Assembly: GCF_014649795.1 (NCBI RefSeq)
Contig: NZ_BMTS01000006.1
Coordinates: 62,001-126,000 of the forward strand
Length of the DNA stretch: 64,000 bases
Reading direction: 5' to 3'
From: Streptomyces melanogenes
GTDB lineage: Bacteria; Actinomycetota; Actinomycetes; Streptomycetales; Streptomycetaceae
The position numbers and the translations under genes are program-made. Positions within the stretch are counted from its first letter, which is position 1, and every line of letters begins with the position of its first letter. Shown piece by piece: positions 60,766 through 64,000 of the stretch. The notes below the pieces were generated by a model. That model was not told where the DNA came from. It saw only the letters and a list, made by a program, of their open reading frames with translations, and searched no databases.

Positions 60766-61458
60766 TCATACGGAGTGCTCCAGCATCATGTCGCGGGACT
60801 TGCCGTCGCGTACGACGACCTCCCGGTCGGAGTAGGCGGCGACCCGGGCCTCGTGGGTGACCAGGACGACCGCCGCGTTGGTGGACCGGGCGGCCTCGGT
60901 GAGCAGCTGCATCACGCGCTCGCCGTTGAGCGAGTCGAGGGCGCCGGTCGGCTCGTCCGCGAAGACCACCCGCGGCGAGGTGACCAGCGAGCGGGCCACC
61001 GCGACGCGCTGGCCCTGGCCGCCGGAGACCTCGCCGGGCCGCTTGTTCCCGAGGTCCTCGACCTCCAGGCGCTCCATCCAGGACAGCGCCGTGCGCTCGG
61101 CCTCCTTGCGGCGCACGCCGGTCAGCCGCAGCGGAAGGGCCACGTTCTCCGTGCAGGTCAGCTCGGGGACGAGCTGGCCGAACTGGAAGACGAAGCCGAA
61201 CTCGCTGCGGCGCAGCGCGCTGCGCTCGGCGTCCTTCATCGACGACAGCTCGCGGCCGTTGTAGAGGATGGAGCCGGAGTCGGGCGTGACGATCCCGGCC
61301 AGGCAGTGCAGCAGCGTCGACTTGCCCGAGCCGGACGGGCCCATCACGGCGACGACCTCGCCGGGGTGGATGGAGAACTCCGCGCCGTCGAGCGCGGGCG
61401 TGGACCCGTACGACTTGCGCAGGTCCTTGGCGAGGAGCAGGGAGCCGGCGGGCGTCAT
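60766..61458 (-). CDS. ABC transporter ATP-binding protein (LolD/MacB type)
   Basis: 230 residues. Walker A MGPSGSGKSTLLHCLAG, Q-loop FGFVFQFGQLVPELTCTEN, signature GEVSGGQGQRVAVARSLV, Walker B VVFADEPTGALD, His switch VLVTHEARVAA. Works with one or both FtsX-type permeases beside it. ATG 61458 overlaps the PadR stop (ATGA). Confidence 0.95.
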   Translation of the reverse strand: MTPAGSLLLAKDLRKSYGSTPALDGAEFSIHPGEVVAVMGPSGSGKSTLLHCLAGIVTPDSGSILYNGRELSSMKDAERSALRRSEFGFVFQFGQLVPELTCTENVALPLRLTGVRRKEAERTALSWMERLEVEDLGNKRPGEVSGGQGQRVAVARSLVTSPRVVFADEPTGALDSLNGERVMQLLTEAARSTNAAVVLVTHEARVAAYSDREVVVRDGKSRDMMLEHSV

Positions 61459-61979
61459 GCGCGTACCTCCGTGGCGAGCTGGTCGAGGCGGGCGGCGGTC
61501 AGCTCCAGCCAGCGCAGGTCCGCCTCCAGATGGAACAGGGCGTGGTCGCAGATCAGCTGGTCGGAGAGGTCGCCGCGGCGCTTGCGGTCGGTGAGGATGC
61601 GCATCAGCCGCAGGTGTTCGGCGCGCTGGGTGTCCAGCAGGTCGCCCGCGCTGCGGCCGGTGAGCAGGGCGAGGACGACCTTGGTGTAGAGGGTCGACTG
61701 GAGGTACGGCTCGGGCTTCTCCGGCTGCTTCAGCCAGGCCTCGACATCGGTGATGCCGGCCTCGGTGATCGCGTACCGCTTGCGCTCGGGGCCGCCGCCG
61801 GCCTCCACGCCGTCGACCTCCACGAGGCCGTTCTTCAGCAGCCGCGACATGGTCGAGTAGACCTGCCCGTAGTGCAGCGGGCGGTCGTGCCCGAACTTCT
61901 CGTCGAACGCGCGCTTGAGGTCGTACCCGTGGCGCGGGCCCGACTCAAGGAGTCCGAGGAGGGTGTGGCCGATGGACAT
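61455..61979 (-). CDS. PadR-family transcriptional regulator
   Basis: 174 residues. SIGHTLLGLLESGPRHGYDL, HYGQVYSTMSRLLKNGLVEV (winged HTH), ERKRYAITEAGITDVEAWLK, then a long C-terminal helical domain typical of PadR subfamily 2 (LRLMRILTDRKRRGDLSDQL). Likely represses the ABC operon and itself. First in the three-gene unit after the larger permease gene, 43 bp downstream of it. Confidence 0.93.
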   Translation of the reverse strand: MSIGHTLLGLLESGPRHGYDLKRAFDEKFGHDRPLHYGQVYSTMSRLLKNGLVEVDGVEAGGGPERKRYAITEAGITDVEAWLKQPEKPEPYLQSTLYTKVVLALLTGRSAGDLLDTQRAEHLRLMRILTDRKRRGDLSDQLICDHALFHLEADLRWLELTAARLDQLATEVRA

Positions 61980-62022
61980 GCTCAGATCCCTTTCTGCTGT
62001 ACGTCTGCGGACGGTGGGCGGG

Positions 62023-64000
62023 TCACTCGGTACGGAGGCCGTCGGGGCGCATCAGGCGCCACAGCGGGGGCAGGCTGAGCAGCGTCACCACCAGGACGGT
62101 GACCGTACCGGTGCCCGCCAGCGGCAGGAAAAGCCACCAGTCGGTGACCTCCTTGCCGACCATGTCGAGCAGGGCCACGCCCAGCGCGGTGCCGCCCGCG
62201 ACCGCGAGTACCACCCCGAGGACGACCGGCACGGCGGTCTGCCACAGCACGGAGAGCGCCAGCGAGGAGCGCCGGGTGCCGAAGGCGACGAGGACCGACA
62301 GGAGCCTGCGGCGCTCGCGCAGCTGCTCGATCTGTGAGACGAGCAGGCTCAGCGCGATCAGCAGCATGGTGGCGATCGCGCCGGTCCGCAGCCCGCTCTG
62401 GACGCTGGCGTACTGCTTGTCGCGCTCGACGTTGTCGATGGTGCGCACGTGCATGGCGGGGTCGATGACGGCGGCCGTGTTGCGTACGTACTCGGCGGCG
62501 TCCGGCACCGCGCGGTCGACCTTGATCATGGCCTTGGTCTCGGCCGAGGGCAGCTTGGTGACGTCGACGGCGCCGGGGGTGGCGAAGATGCCGTACCGGT
62601 GCTCGCCCATCGGGTCGGGCCGGGAGAGGACCTGGCGGGCCGACCTGGGCAGTGTCCACAGGAGCGGCTCGGCCGAGGAGTCGTAGTCGGAGGTGGTGTC
62701 GAGGTTGACCGCCTCGCCGGGCCGCGCGGCCTGGTCCACCCAGGCGCTCAGCCGCTTGTCGTCGGCGGGGTGGACGACGAAGGTGTCGCCGTCCCGGCAG
62801 GAGCCGACGCGGGCGAGCTCCGCGAGCGTGGCGCAGTCGCCCACGGTCAGGGAGGTGGTGGGCCGGATCTGGTCCCCGGTGTAGGCGCCCGGCCGGGTCG
62901 CGTAGGTCTCGACGGTGCCGATGACCGCCTGGACGCCCTTGGTGGCGCGGAAGTCGTGGATCATCCGCTGGGCGCGCTCGCCGCTCGGGAAGTTGGCCGT
63001 CACGTCGACCTGGGCGCGGCTGGGGTCCTGGTCGGTGGTGCGCACGAAGTCGGCGTGGATGCCGGTGGTCATCATCTGGAGCGAGATCGCGCCCGCCACC
63101 GCCACGGTGATCCCCGCGACGGCCCGGCTGGCGGTGCCGCCGCCGAGCTGGAGCCTGCGTACGGCCAGCTGCCAGGCGACCGGCCCGCCGCGCAGCCGGG
63201 CGACGGCCGCCTCCACCAGCCACGGCAGCAGGGTCGCGATGCCGGTCAGGGTGAGGATCGCGCCGATGGCGACCAGGTTCGGGTCGGTCACGCCCTGGTC
63301 CACGCCCGCCCTGGGGGACAGGGCGAGGACGGCGACCCCGGCCGCGGGCAGCAGCAGCCGCCACCACACCCGGCGCCTTCGGGGCTTGGTGGCCCGCACG
63401 ACGCCCAGCGGCTCGACGGCCACCGAGCGCATCGTGAAGAGCGTGACCACGACGGCCGCCAGCGGCACGGCGAGCAGGACGAGCGCGGCGAGCGCCGGGG
63501 CCGGGGTGAAGTCGGCGGGGAAGGCCGCGAAGCTCCAGAACCGGACGCCGCCGACGAGTTCGCGGCCGAAGAGGAAGAGGGCCGTGCCGACCAGCAGGCC
63601 GAGCGCCGAGCCCGCGAGCGCCTCCCCGGCCGCGATCCACCGGGTCATCCCGGTGTCCGCGCCGACCAGGCGCAGCGCCGCGAGCCGCTTGTCGCGGCGC
63701 TCGCCGCCGAACCGTACGGCGGTGGCGATGAAGATGATCACCGGAAGCAGCAGCACCACGCAGGCCACCACGGTCAGCGCCACCAGCACCGGGTTGAGCG
63801 GCAGCTTCTCGACCTCGCCGCCGAACGCGTTGGTGCGAGCCGCGCCGCTCGCCTCGGTCAGGGTCGAGCTGCCCGCGTAGAAGAAGAGCTCGGTGGGGTC
63901 GAGCAGCCCGGCGTCGCCGATGCTCGCGGTGACCTTGTACGGGAGCCGCTGGCGCAGCAGTTCGCCCTTGGGCGAGTCGAGCAGGTCGCGCAGGGCGGGC
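62023..64000 (-). CDS. Second FtsX-type ABC permease, 5' end beyond window
   Basis: At least 658 residues; the frame is open to the right edge, so the N-terminus is missing. Visible: SPKGELLRQRLPYKVTASIG, ALTVVACVVLLLPVIIFIAT, RLVGADTGMTRWIAAGEALA, LSVLVAFGTRRSSLALSVLW and the ending SLPPLWRLMRPDGLRTE, identical in its last residues to the protein at 58422. A duplicated permease on the other side of the PadR-ATPase pair; both may share the ATPase as a heterodimer. Confidence 0.92.
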   Translation of the reverse strand, partial: PALRDLLDSPKGELLRQRLPYKVTASIGDAGLLDPTELFFYAGSSTLTEASGAARTNAFGGEVEKLPLNPVLVALTVVACVVLLLPVIIFIATAVRFGGERRDKRLAALRLVGADTGMTRWIAAGEALAGSALGLLVGTALFLFGRELVGGVRFWSFAAFPADFTPAPALAALVLLAVPLAAVVVTLFTMRSVAVEPLGVVRATKPRRRRVWWRLLLPAAGVAVLALSPRAGVDQGVTDPNLVAIGAILTLTGIATLLPWLVEAAVARLRGGPVAWQLAVRRLQLGGGTASRAVAGITVAVAGAISLQMMTTGIHADFVRTTDQDPSRAQVDVTANFPSGERAQRMIHDFRATKGVQAVIGTVETYATRPGAYTGDQIRPTTSLTVGDCATLAELARVGSCRDGDTFVVHPADDKRLSAWVDQAARPGEAVNLDTTSDYDSSAEPLLWTLPRSARQVLSRPDPMGEHRYGIFATPGAVDVTKLPSAETKAMIKVDRAVPDAAEYVRNTAAVIDPAMHVRTIDNVERDKQYASVQSGLRTGAIATMLLIALSLLVSQIEQLRERRRLLSVLVAFGTRRSSLALSVLWQTAVPVVLGVVLAVAGGTALGVALLDMVGKEVTDWWLFLPLAGTGTVTVLVVTLLSLPPLWRLMRPDGLRTE

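Noticed and set aside
58224..60860. 878-codon plus-strand frame
   Set aside because: Antisense to the FtsX permease; rich in Arg/His/Gln/Asp typical of the complement of a membrane gene.

Overview
The window is about 72% G+C chromosomal DNA with NNC/NNG codon bias, GTG starts, ATGA/GTGA start-stop overlaps and leaderless promoters. Its gene content (Tad pilus locus, DasR-type operators before a chitinase, OxyR-AhpCD, many secreted hydrolases) fits Streptomyces or a close relative. No rRNA, tRNA or CRISPR array was seen.

Layout. 1-5.4 kb: a PLP-dependent D-amino-acid deaminase (cut by the left edge) faces a kinase / IclR regulator / RidA / gluconate-permease operon across a 19-bp palindromic operator; the kinase gene carries an in-frame copy of a GC-rich repeat that elsewhere here lies between genes. 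5.4-6.8 kb: secreted M14 carboxypeptidase. 7.0-20.0 kb: a compact island of ten genes that looks like a biological-conflict system: macro-domain protein, MbcA/ParS-like antitoxin plus RES toxin, TPR-CHAT protease, convergent caspase-like protease, then four poorly known proteins leading to a Ycf46-like AAA+ ATPase. 20-22.8 kb: secreted serine protease and a modular GH18 chitinase with two DasR-type operators. 23.0-34.1 kb: a full Tad/Flp pilus locus (CpaB, CpaE, TadE-like, TadA, TadB, TadC, Flp pilin, TadG-like) with its own histidine kinase/response regulator, a lipoprotein and an OmpA-domain protein. 34.4-36.2 kb: SRPBCC/MarR pair, VOC protein, DUF192 protein.

36.2-45.3 kb: a 9.1-kb integrated element. 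Inverted half-sites of one attP lie exactly at its two ends. It carries a large serine integrase (frameshifted), a phage capsid protein, terminase small subunit, HNH endonucleases, a GntR and an XRE-TPR regulator and a string of very small genes, but no large terminase, portal or tail genes, so it looks like a phage satellite or a reduced prophage. It separates the Tad locus and DUF192 gene from the prepilin peptidase at 45.65 kb.

45.6-49.1 kb: prepilin peptidase, methyltransferase, DUF2079 membrane protein (three leaderless starts in a row), HxlR regulator. 49.4-55.7 kb: aldo/keto reductase, undecaprenyl/polyprenyl diphosphate synthase, PIN-PhoH ATPase, transglycosylase with a structured leader, AI-2E-family membrane protein. 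55.9-58.1 kb: ahpC-ahpD facing oxyR. 58.4-64 kb: two paralogous FtsX-type permeases around an ABC ATPase and a PadR regulator; the second permease runs off the right edge.

A composite GC-rich repeat occurs at 2.0, 5.2, 45.3, 55.7 and 58.1 kb. It mostly ends transcription units between convergent genes, but at 2.0 kb it sits inside a reading frame and at 58.1 kb it supplies the end of oxyR.
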